Assembly (NCBI GenBank): GCA_023374045.1
Contig: CM041780.1
Coordinates: forward strand, 92,531,627 to 92,595,626
Source: Limonium bicolor
Taxonomy: Eukaryota; Streptophyta; Magnoliopsida; Caryophyllales; Plumbaginaceae
Direction of reading: 5' to 3'
Length of the DNA: 64,000 bases
Positions 44,761-54,660 of this stretch are shown here, one piece after another. A model generated the notes under the pieces. The model had not been told where the DNA came from and did no database searches. It was given only the letters and a program-made list of their open reading frames with translations. Positions within the stretch are counted from its first letter, which is position 1. Every line of letters begins with the position of its first letter. A program made the translations under genes and the position numbers.

Positions 44761-46691
44761 GGTGGAAGATTCTTGCTAAGCACTGCAGAAACTTTTTCTG
44801 TCAATTGCACCGTCTCCTTCTCAACTAATGACCTTCTATTTGAAAGGATGTCCTTCAAGAACTTCACATAGATAGGCATCTGCGTCAAAGCATCTGAAAA
44901 AGGGATATTAATTGTTAGTTTCTTAAAAATGCTTAGAAACTTACCAAACTGCTCGTCGTGGTCTCTCTTTTTCAACCGATTTGGAAATGGCACTGGGAGC
45001 TCAAGGACCGCCCGTCGTGATGATCAAGAAGAGTGGACAGCTTCACCGGTCAGCTCACTATCTTTCTGTGCATTGTTACCTATTGGAGCACTTCCCGACA
45101 CTGGTCCCTCAATGATTTCTACCTCTCGACTAGAAACCTTGTCCTTTTCAGTTCAGCTGGAGTGTTCTCAGCTTCAGGGATCGAAGGATCAAGCTACTTA
45201 CCACTCCTCAAAGTCACTGCTTTAGCATATTCACAAGGATTCTTCTCTGGCTGGCTAGGTAGAGCCCCGCAGGTCTATCAGAAAACCTTTCATTTAGTTG
45301 GGCAATCTGAGTCTCAAGGTGTTTGTTGAAAGCTTTCTGCTCTAAAATGAATGTCTTGTGCACATGGTTCGTGTTCTCTTGCTGTTCGAGTTTCCTATTG
45401 GTCGACAAGATAAACTCCTGAATCATATCTTCCAAACTCAAACTAACACCAGCTGGCTGATTCTGTTTCTGCTAGTTCTGCATTTGTTGAATCTGATGAG
45501 GTCTCTGAAAATGCTGAGTGTTCTGCTGTGGAGGCCTCTGACTATAGTTATTTCCCTGGAACCTCTGCTGCTGATATCCCTGATTGCTTTGATTGTTGTA
45601 TAATTTCCCTTGCCTGTTTCCCAAATAGTTTACCTCTTCATTCTGCTGAGAGACACACTGACACATGTTGGAACTTCCACCAAATACTCACACTGTGGAA
45701 AAGAATCGGTCAGAACAGCTGCACTTAACTGAGGATTCATCATTGCGCACATCTTCTCGAATTGCTTAGACATGTTGTCCATCCTAGCAGCTAAAAGAGT
45801 GTTCGAATCTACCTCATAGATTCCAGCGGTCTTCTTTGGGAGAACCTCAGTAGCAACTCTAGCACCTCCCCACTGATTAGCTGAGTTAGTCAGTGTCTCG
45901 AGCAGCTCTTTCATCCTAGTGATTGGAAGCTCCATGAGACTACCTCCTGCACAAGTATCCACCAAAAGACGGCTCTGGGGACGAGATCTTTGTAGAAAGA
46001 TTGCAGCACGACTTCCTCTCCCAGACCATGGTGCGGTACTCTTCAAACAATACCCTTGAATCTCTCCCAAGCCTCTGAAAGAGTCTCCCCACTAAATTGC
46101 TTGAAATTGGCGATCTCACCTCTCATGGTCAGCATGCGAGATGGTGGGAAGTACTTCACAAGGAATGCGTTTGCGAGCTCAGCCCAAGAAGTGATGCTAT
46201 TCGGTGTCAAGGAATTCAACCATTCTACAGCTCTATCCCTCAAAGAGAAGGGAAACAAAGTCAGCCTTGCTACCTCCTGAGATGCCTGGGTCGAACACGC
46301 TCCAACCAACCAGTAGAAAGGATGTCAGATGAACATTTGGATCTTCTGTAACTGTCCCACTGAACTGTGGCGCATTTAAGACCATCGTGACGTAATGGGT
46401 CTTAAACTGCCACTCTACCCCTGCCGACAGTGCAGGGATCACTATTGGTGATGTGAGTCCCTCCACATTCGGACGAGTGTAGTCATTCATCCTTCTCTCT
46501 TGGCTGTTAACGTTACCCGCCATAATACACTCCTCTTCTGGAACAAATGTATCACCTGGCGAATCCTTGATAAACACTTCTGGCTCAACTATAGACTCCA
46601 GTACTAATCCTTGACAACTTCTTCTAGCAAGTCGCTTTATCTCAGGTTCAAGCTCAAATTCAGGATTGCCTGCAAAACGAGTTGTAACCAT
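44761..46691 (-). pseudogene. Athila gag
   Basis: It starts MVTTRFAGNPEFELEPEI at 46,691. After a break, the frame 46,309-46,043 has FPFSLRDRAVEWLNSLTPNSITSWAELANAFLVKYFPPS, the Retrotrans_gag capsid core. Further segments (SANQWGGARV, YNNQSNQGYQQQRFQGNN, LETQIAQLNERFSDRP, MPIYVKFLKDILSNRRSL) follow in successive frames to about 44,760. Gag forms the particle. I saw no zinc knuckle. At least five frame breaks were counted over 1.9 kb. Confidence 0.85.
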
Positions 46692-46926
46692 AAACCGAAA
46701 TCAAATAACTGAGAGTAATTTTGCGTAGTTGTAAAAGTGAACTCAATCGGATAAAACCAAATTATCCAGAACCAAAAATAAGAAACAAATCGCACAAAGT
46801 TAAGAAAATGAACAAAAGCAAATAAAAAGAACTAAAATAAAATAAAACAAGAAATAACTAAAAGAGCAAAAACAAAACAAAAATAAGAGAATATAAAAAT
46901 GAAAATTAAACTAAATAAACCGTGCC

Positions 46927-46944
46927 TCCCCGGCAACGGCGCCA
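46927..46944 (-). promoter_or_regulatory. Athila primer-binding site (tRNA-Asp)
   Basis: On the minus strand TGGCGCCGTTGCCGGGGA lies six bases inside the LTR boundary at 46,951. It is complementary to the 3' end of plant Asp tRNA and is the standard primer site of Athila/Tat elements. Confidence 0.9.
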
Positions 46945-46950
46945 AAAACT

Positions 46951-48566
46951 TGTTGGGGTTTTAACCTAACTGCAAGTGTACCGGTCGATAATAGCAAGTT
47001 TTCCTAGGTAGTATTCCCTAGGTTATTGAACCAAAGGAGGCTATGTCTAGTTTAATTTTTACTCACAAACAAAACAAGAATAATATAAAAATAACAGGAA
47101 ATTAGGGGTTTTTGTATGTGATAGTGATTGTTGTAAAAGAGATCGATAAGCAATAAATAACAGGATAATAATTGATTTGAATTTGATTGATAAAGGAAAT
47201 TCCGGTTTACTACTTCTCCCTAGATCTGCAATTTCTTTCCCTAAGTGATTTCTGCAGAATTCTGAATAAAACCCTAGAACAAAGGTAATTCGCATCCGGT
47301 CTCCCGCTCAACGAATTCTAATTAGCAAAGACCGAATCCTAACTCTCGTTATGAACCCACTGTTTACTAATTGCTTTAAGCATAGTCTAGATTAATGGTC
47401 AGCTAGTGGTTTAGAGGAATTACCATCTCTATACTAACCGGTCCTTTCCCTGTAGTCAATTGATAGCCGCAGTTCTCACTTATAAGCTAACAAACTGATA
47501 AATGCAATAATTGATCAGATTAAAGAAGATTTAGGAATTCATAAGGAAAAAGAACTTTATTCTATTGAACTGCAGAAAATCACAAAGGTTCAGAAATAAT
47601 TAATCTAGGGATACATGGTAAACCGAAATTAAAAATGACTACTCAGCCATAGACATAATAACAATGCTCAATTTAAACAGAATAATTAGCAGAAAAACTG
47701 ATTTAGAAGCCGTCGCTGATTCTGCAAGTTCCTCTTCTGTTTGTGTCACGTCCGGGTCAACCAGGGCCGGACGTAGATCCGGACGCACTTAAATGGTCAG
47801 TCTGGATCCGGACGTAAATCCGGACGTGGCTTAATGAAGCGTGTGAGCAGGTTTTGCGTCTGTAACTGGGGGAGAAGGGATATGGAGAAAGATAAGTGAA
47901 TGGAGATGAAAGATTGATGGTGAATGGGGAAGCAATATGGAGCGAGAGGATGTAAAGAGGGAGTGTGTGTATGAGTAGACGAGAGTGTCTGGTGCGAATG
48001 AATTAGGAGATGAACAAGAGTTTAAATAGGCTTGAAAAGTAAAAACAGGGATTAGTGGTGAGTTGGGTAAATTAATTGAGCATGGGCTTAATTGAGCATG
48101 GGCTAAACTTCGCTGCTGCTTTCGGCTGATAATTGCGCCGAAAGCGTAATTATCAGCTCGATCTTCTTTTTATTTTTCGTCTTTGTGTGAGGTCCGGATC
48201 TGTGTCTGGATCCGGGCCTGAGATAGAACTTTTGGATCTACATCTCGTGTAATCGTCTGGCTTTGTCTCCGGATCCGGACGCATTCTTTAACGGCCGTCC
48301 GGATTTGCGTCCGGGTAAGTGTGGCCAGATGTGGCCAAGTTTTGCTTCTTTTTCCTGATTTGTTCCCCATTTGTTGTGTTGTAATCCTTATGACGTAAAA
48401 TCTTCATTTCCATGGGTTTGTCCTATATTTAACACATATATAGCGTCAATTCATATCAAAACATCAATCTCAAGAAAAACGCATGATAAGTGGGAAACAT
48501 TGCCTAAATTGTAGCAGATTATAAGGTAATTAAACCCTAAAAAGCATATATGTTTCACACTTATCA
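46951..48566 (-). repeat. Athila 5' LTR (full length)
   Basis: The 1,616-bp repeat has the same termini as the 902-bp partner. Only this copy retains 47,688-48,410, which contains TCCGGAC-type words at 47,748-47,838 and 48,190-48,320 and is otherwise AT-rich. This copy supplies the element's promoter on the minus strand. Confidence 0.92.
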
Positions 48567-49383
48567 GCCACGCCGACTGGAACTGGGCAACTCACCATTC
48601 GGAGTACATTACCCTATGGAACCTGTGCGCTGAGAGAGTCGTCGATCTACAGTTGGATGATCCTGGTCCTGCTTACGAAAAGTGGTACGGTTGCAACACG
48701 AGGAGGTACATTGGCCGTACGGAAGCTCTGTTGGGATATATGGTGAATAAATATGACTTGACTTGTTTTATTTTAGTATTATGACATATTATTTTGTTAT
48801 ATTCATATGTCGAATTATGGTCTAGGGGGAGACCACAAATGAGGTCATCGGCATGCTAGAGGCAATGTGGGTCGATGATGCTCTCGATAGTCTACGGTTG
48901 ATGAGAGACTAGTACAACAACATGTACTACGTCCTCCCACGGCCACAGCATGTCCTAGCAGCTGCCCCTGACAATGAAGATGCTAATGCCACTGCGGATC
49001 AGGGTGGAAGAGAAGGGTGTGGTCGTCGTCCTCGGGTCGAGGTAGAGGAAGAGGACGTGCACGTGGTCGAGCTGCTAAGCAAGTAGATCATCAGGAGGCG
49101 TTCGACATCACCGGTAGCATGACCATGTCTCAGGTCATCGATCCTACGCTGCCGGTCGACACTACTGGATTTGCGTATCTTGGGAGCAGCTCAGGCTTTC
49201 ACGGGGCATCATCCTCCGGTGCTGGGACGAGCATGGGCATGACGCTGGCTTCAGACCTAGCTTTAGCCTCTACATCTACTCCTAGAGCACCACTTAGGGA
49301 TAGAGATTCTAGAGATTGTCATGATATAGGGGATAAGTGGTCGTGACCTTGATCCTACTCTCGCAACAGCAGTTGAGGATCCT
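48567..49383 (+). pseudogene. MULE gene, plant mobile domain (second part)
   Basis: Immediately after the Athila LTR the PMD resumes: HADWNWATHHSEYITLWN (from about 48,570), LCAERVVDLQLDDPGPAYEKWY and RRYIGRTEALLGYM to 48,740. An AT-rich intron-like gap (about 48,750-48,830) follows, then a Gly/Arg-rich tail, SSGRGRGRGRARGRA (49,025-49,070), and a Ser/Ala/Thr-rich stretch. The tail continues after the CACTA element at 53,686 for about 20 codons to a TGA near 53,735. An in-frame TAG (about 48,909) and a frame change near 49,335 mark it as broken. Confidence 0.8.
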
Positions 49384-49419
49384 CACTGCTGGAAAAAAGG
49401 AATAAACAATGTTTTTATT

Positions 49420-49760
49420 TGTCTTTTGGAACGTTTTATAACCGTTTTTTATGCCGGCGACGAAAATGGTCAAGCCTCTTAAAGAACGTGTTATAAGCGT
49501 TATTTATACCATAATTTAAAAGAACGCTTATCTCTAAAGCGTTTTTTAAAGTGTGTAAGGGGGCGGGAATCTACGAGGCATAAAGAACGCTTTCACCTTG
49601 ATGCGTTCTTTATGTCTGACTATAAAAAACGCTTGTTTAATATAAGCGTTCTTTATGAAGCTTTATAAAAAACGCTTATATTGATAAGCGTTCTTTCTGA
49701 CATTTGGCGCGAGAGTATAAGAAACGCTTATACATATAAGTGTTTCTTATATGGTCCTTT
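49420..49760. repeat. CACTA subterminal repeats, left
   Basis: At least eight copies of AAGAACGCTT / AAAAACGCTTATA and complements are arranged as small palindromes such as AACGCTTATATTGATAAGCGTT. In CACTA elements such motifs bind the transposase. The right counterpart (53,395-53,650) has GAAGCG / CGCTTC and AAAGCGTT variants. Confidence 0.85.
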
Positions 49761-50299
49761 TTTTATATTTTATTTTTATACAATTTATTACCCTGCGCAT
49801 AACACAAAATTAAAATCACAAAATCATTCAAAACTTGTTTGCATTATATATACCAGATCAACCAAACTGGTGAATTTTAGTTAATAGATCAACAACAGTA
49901 CTTTGTTTGCATTAATATTATACCAGCGCACATAGGCTTAAGTGTAGTATCGATCAACTATAACATTTGTAACTAGCTAGTTAACCAAACTACTTAAAAT
50001 GGTTCAAGTTCGATCATAACATGTACAATACAACCATTTGAAAAAAGAAAAGATAGATGACTCATGACTTCTTCTGATCAATTTAGTGCTTTCAACACAT
50101 GTGTGTGCTGCTCTCCTTGACAAACTTGAGATCGGCTTGTGAATAAGTATTGAGAAAAATCAACAAGCTACACGCAAGAATTATAAAAGCAATTAAGTAC
50201 GCCATTTAAACTTATCCAAACATGCGCAAATAGTTAAAATCACCAATTCAAACACACAAAGTACTTATAATACGTACCTGAGAAGAAATTTCCAATTCG

Positions 50300-51787
50300 C
50301 TAAGACAGTTGTTACCTCTGTTAAAGATGGAAGTACTGACGATCATGATGATTCTTCTACTGATACAAAAGAGACAGAAGAAGAAAAGCATGATACAAAA
50401 GAGACAGAGGCAGATACAGATGAAAGGATGAATGAGAACTTAGAAACAGAGAGGTTGAAGAAATTGGCTAAAAAGTTAAGTGAGGCTGCCACAAAGTAGA
50501 GTCCAGTGGAGATTAACGAATTACTGGCCCACTTCATGACCTTGAATGAAGAAAACGGTTTTCTATAATAGTTGTATGAGGAGGATAAGAGGAACCTTAG
50601 TCGATTATATGGTGGCATGGGGGACTATATGAAGATAAAGTGGTACCAGATCGCCCGGTTGATGAGTTTCATGACTTATGGATAGAAACGGAGGTGGAGA
50701 AGCTAGGCACTTCTCCATCTTCAGTTTCGATTGGATTCACATCTTCTTTCGGTTTTGAACATCAATAGGTCTGAGAATCTTCAAACACTTGGACATGAAT
50801 GTTTGTAGATTGCATGCAGTCAATTGGAATACTAGCCACACATTGTTGATTTGGGTGCATCATACCTTTTAAAAAAACTAGATGAAGATCTCTTGGAAAT
50901 TAAAAAGATTGAGAGATTCCCCCTAAGTATGATTCCCCCCGAGTTTGCATGTTAAGCGACTTTAACAAATGATAGTAATAAGTGACAGCTTTTATGCACA
51001 TAAATGACAGCTTTTATGTTTATACTGTAACCTTAGTAGAAAGTTTTCTACTAAGGTTACAGTGTAACATAAAAGCTGTCACTTATTGTGCATAAAAACT
51101 GTCACTTATTGCTATCATTTGTTAAAGTCGCTTAACATGCAAACTCAGGGGGAATCATACTTAGAGGGAATCTCTCAATCTTTTTAATTGCCAAGGGACC
51201 TTCATCTAGTTTTTTTAAAAGATACGATGCACCCCACATCAACAGTGTGTGGCTAGTATTCCAAATGACTACATGCAATCTACAGACACTCATGTCCTAA
51301 TGTTTAAAGATTTCTCAGACCTATCGATGTTCAAAACTGAAAGAAGATGCGAATCCAATCAAACTGGAGATGGAGAAGTGTCTAGCTTCTCTATCTCCAT
51401 CCATAAGACATGAAACTCATCAACCGGGCGATTTGGTACCACTTTATCTTCATATAGTCCCCCATGCCACCATATAATCGACTAAGTTTCCTCCTATCCT
51501 CCTCATATAACTATTCTAGAAAACTGTTTTCTTCATTCAAGGTCATGAAGTGGGCCGGTAATTCGTTAATTGCCACCGAACTCTACTTCGTGGCAGCTCA
51601 CTTAACTTTTTAGCCAATTTCTTCAACCTCTCTGTTTCTGAGTTCTCATTCATCCTTTCATCTGTATCTGCTTCTATCTCTTTTGTACCATGTTTTTGTT
51701 CTTCTGTCTCTTTTGTATCAGTAGAAGAATCATCATGATCGTCGGTACTTTCATCTTCAACAGAGGCAGCAACTGTCTCCATCGGCC
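50300..51787. repeat. 1.5-kb near-perfect inverted duplication
   Basis: The left arm (about 50,300-51,042) and right arm (51,045-51,787) are inverted copies around a 2-base centre in AGTAGAAA-GT-TTTCTACT at 51,035-51,052. The arms differ by scattered substitutions and a few indels. Each arm encodes the same acidic peptide fragment (DDHDDSSTDTKETEE, ADTDERMNEN, ELLAHFMTLNEEN, GGMGDYMKIKWYQIARLM), reading outside-in, so a gene fragment was duplicated head-to-head. The family is not recognised. Transcription across it would give a ~740-bp stem. Confidence 0.9.
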
Positions 51788-53394
51788 AAATTCGTCTGAC
51801 TTTTATCCGATTTTCTCTGTGATGTTTCAGTGCTGTCCAGTTCTGATTGTTCGATCTACTGAAGCTTCTACAGCAAAATATACTAGTCAGAGGTGACTAA
51901 AGGAATCGAAAAGGAGAGAAGAAAGGTCGTGAAGGAAAATAAAGTTGGTGGGTCTGTCCGAGTTCAATTTTTTTTATTATAGGTTGATGACGATCGAAGG
52001 TCATAGGCGCTAGCCAAAAGATGTAAAGGGATAGTAAAATAATAACTTCAAGAAATTAAGAAGCTGTAAGTAGCTAGAGGTCTCTAATATGGCCAATGGT
52101 CGTCATATAGATTTCCAAAACATTAGAGGGTTAATTGGAATGCCTAGCTTGACCGGATAACAAATCTGAGAAGAATATGAAGGAACTTAAAAGTTTTTGA
52201 TCTTGGTATTGGTAGAAACGTAGATAAACTTCTGGGTGGATGTTAAGGTAAAAGCAATATGGGGAAGGGGACGTCAGGCAAGCTGCCGTAATGCTATGTC
52301 TTTGTAACTAATTAATACATCCCATGGTCATCTAATATTTGCAACCTAGGTTATACTATAATATAATATAGCATTAATTAATACACCCTATAATCATGTA
52401 ACCAAATTAATTCTCCATATATAACCATGTGGCTATATTTTGTATGCATGCCGAAACGCATTATATTACACATTAATTCCCAAGTCCATTAATTGATGTA
52501 CAACCAGCAAGTAAAAATGATCAGCACATAGTACAACAATATGCGCGCCTAATTAACAACAATCAACACATAGTAAAAAACAGCAAGTCCATTGGTCAGC
52601 ATGCAAAATTATTCCCAAACACACGTACACTTTATTTCACGCCTTTAATCCCAAACAAACAGATCTAGTATATATGTTCCTGTTAACAAGTTTGGTTTGC
52701 AAGCACACATAGGTTAACAACAATGCGCGCGCCACAGTTTGGTTTGCATGCAAAATATTCCCAACAATACACACACAATATATTTCACGCCTTAATCCCA
52801 AACAAACAGAGACGCCTTAATCCCAGACAAACAGAGCATGTATTTTCCTGATTAAGAAGTTTGGTTTGCCAAAATTACCTCATCAGCACAAGAATAGAGC
52901 CGAAAGATCTAGCGTGCATGTTGTTCCTTTCGCTTGTTGGGGTTGTAATCCAGAGGCCGCCGTGCGTGCGACAGGGCATGTATGTTCCTGTTCGTGCGAT
53001 TTGCAAAATCAAATTAATTACCGAAGAGTATATATATGAAAAATAAGGATCGATAGGCATATATGTATACTGTTCGCAGCTCAATATTACCGATAGCGAG
53101 AGAGCTCGAGGCGCCGACGATTGATATCGACGCATGCATCAACAGTTTGGCCGTCGGGTTGCCAGATTAGAAGCTAGAATATTGATGAAGATGGCGAGCG
53201 CAGATATCAGAAGAAAGGGAAGAGAAGAGGCGCCGCGGCGGAATCGGAATGAATTTAATTCTGGGATGGTTTCGATTGAGAAGCTAGAGAGCTTAGCGTG
53301 TTTACAGAGAGCGTTTACAGAGAGTGGTAGGGGAACAGTCGCGATTTGATTGATGAGAAGACTGGGCGGGAGGACGAAAAGAGTATACTAATTT
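51788..53394. other. CACTA interior without recognised gene
   Basis: Up to about 51,900 the captured gene fragment of the right arm seems to continue beyond the palindrome. The rest is AT-rich, with a repeated CCTTAATCCCA(A/G)ACAAACAGA sequence near 52,630-52,830. At 53,100-53,390 a GC-richer first-exon-like stretch has an open frame of 71 codons with no known domain. Confidence 0.5.
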
Positions 53395-53969
53395 AGGTAA
53401 CATAAAAAAAGCTTCATTTAAGAAGCGTTCTTTAGGCTCTGAAGCGTTTTTTATGTTATCGCGCCCAAACACATAAAAAACGCTTCCTTCCTGAAGCATT
53501 TTTATACATGTCTCTTAAAGAACGCTTTGTAGCAAAGCGTTGTTTTTGACTTTGGGCGTGATAACAAAAACAACGTTTTGTAAACAAAGCGTTGTTTAAG
53601 ATGTCCGACCTATGATAAAAAAACGATTTACAATATAACCGTTGTTAAAGGGGCGTTGTTTTCTTTTTTTTTTTTTCCAGCAGTGCCTGCACCTAGAGTG
53701 ACTAGGACATATGTACGACGTAGTAGACATAGATGATGTAGGTTGTTACATTTTGTAAACAACTTGATTTTGATATTGTATTACTATTGTTTATGTTTTC
53801 TATCTTATAAACTATTACATTTGGTTCACATTTTGATTTTTTGTGTTTCTGTAACATTTCATAATATGTGAGGTTGTTTGTTATGAACGTGTGGTGTTAC
53901 AGCCCTTGGAAGATGTTCCAAGTGTGTGTTGTTGAATGTGGTGTTCCAATTTTCCAAGTGTTGTGCAGA

Positions 53970-54350
53970 GGTGAAATCGTCTCTGAAGAGAATTTCATAC
54001 TTATCTCAGTAGAAATCGTCTCTTGAGGGGTCGAAATTTTCACCTGTTTAAAAAAACAGGCCGCTGATCGATCTCTTGAGGGGTCGAAATCAGAAAGTTT
54101 GGCCTAAATCATGAAATCGTATCTTCAAGAGACGATCAGTATAAAAACTCAATCATAGAACGATGAAATCATCTGTTGCAAAGACGATTTTATGAAATCA
54201 TTTCTTATAAAGACGATTTCACCTTACCCACCGTCCTGCTGATTCAGCGCCAACATGGCGCGAAGAAAAAGTAAAATCATCTCATTCAAAAGACAATTTC
54301 TTCTTCGATAATTAATGAAATTCATCTCTTCAAGAGACGATTTCTCCCGG
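53970..54350. repeat. Palindrome cluster in right MULE end
   Basis: This is the inverted counterpart of 32,890-33,186, with about six palindromes on the same GAAATCGTCTCTT half-site but more decayed (for example AAATCATCTGTTGCAAAGACGATTT). An additional GTCTCTTGAGGGGTCGAAAT unit occurs twice (54,010 and 54,070). Confidence 0.85.
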
Positions 54351-54660
54351 GAAGAATGTTATTTCAGGAATTAGTTTGGAGGGAGATTAATATAGGTATT
54401 ATTTTGTGTCCCTTAATGTTTTTCGTAGAACTGGCCACTCTGAAGTTCTTGTTACTTGTTATGTTATTTTCCCTCTAGTACTAGAAAATGGAATTCTAGG
54501 CGTGTAAACTTTTACTCATTAATATAATGTCTTATTTTCGAAAAAATATATGCCACCCGTTCTACAGAGGGATAAATCTACATAAACACAAAATCATTTT
54601 TTTAAATGTCTAGCTCACACAGATGAATCGAGAAGAAAAAAAAAACAACCTTTTCAAAGC

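Larger units (their letters stand above)
36126..48566 (-). mobile_element. Athila-type Ty3/gypsy retrotransposon
   Basis: Read on the minus strand: LTR 48,566-46,951, a tRNA-Asp primer site, gag, PR, RT, RNase H, integrase, an extra ORF in the position of Athila ORFs, a polypurine region and LTR 37,027-36,126. LTR termini on the plus strand are TGTTGGGGTTTTAACC and TTTCACACTTATCA. The LTRs are nearly identical where they align, so the insertion is young, yet most genes show single-base frame breaks. It sits inside the PMD of the MULE gene. The flanking five bases are GGCGC and GCCAC, not a clean duplication. Confidence 0.93.
49384..53685. mobile_element. Non-autonomous CACTA element with TSD CCT
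   Basis: It begins CACTGCTGGAAAAA and ends TTTTTCCAGCAGTG, a 14-base terminal inverted repeat of CACTA type, flanked by CCT on both sides (49,381-49,383 and 53,686-53,688), the 3-base duplication expected of this superfamily. Subterminal regions (49,420-49,760 and 53,395-53,650) are packed with AAAGAACGCTT / AAGCGTTCTTT words in both orientations. The interior carries a large inverted duplication and AT-rich sequence. No transposase was recognised, so it depends on an autonomous relative. Confidence 0.93.
32801..54425 (+). mobile_element. MULE carrying a MuDR-PMD gene, hosting two insertions
   Basis: The terminal inverted repeats of about 380 bp begin CGAAAAA at 32,801 and end TTTTTCG at 54,425. 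They share ACATTAAGGGACA, AATACC(C/T)ATATTAA(C/T)CTCCCTCC, a palindrome cluster and a GCAGGACGGTGGG(C/T)AAGGTGA block. The flanks GTAGACTGG (left) and TAGAACTGG (right) look like a 9-base target duplication with a one-base change. Without the nested Athila and CACTA elements the MULE is about 4.9 kb. Its only gene is the PB1/DBD/PMD gene starting at 33,869. No DDE transposase core is visible, so it is probably non-autonomous. Confidence 0.85.

Noticed and set aside
50300..51787. Palindrome as a pure assembly artefact
   Set aside because: The arms differ by scattered substitutions and indels and the flanking CACTA ends are normal, so a folded read is less likely. It remains the main caution and is listed as a check.
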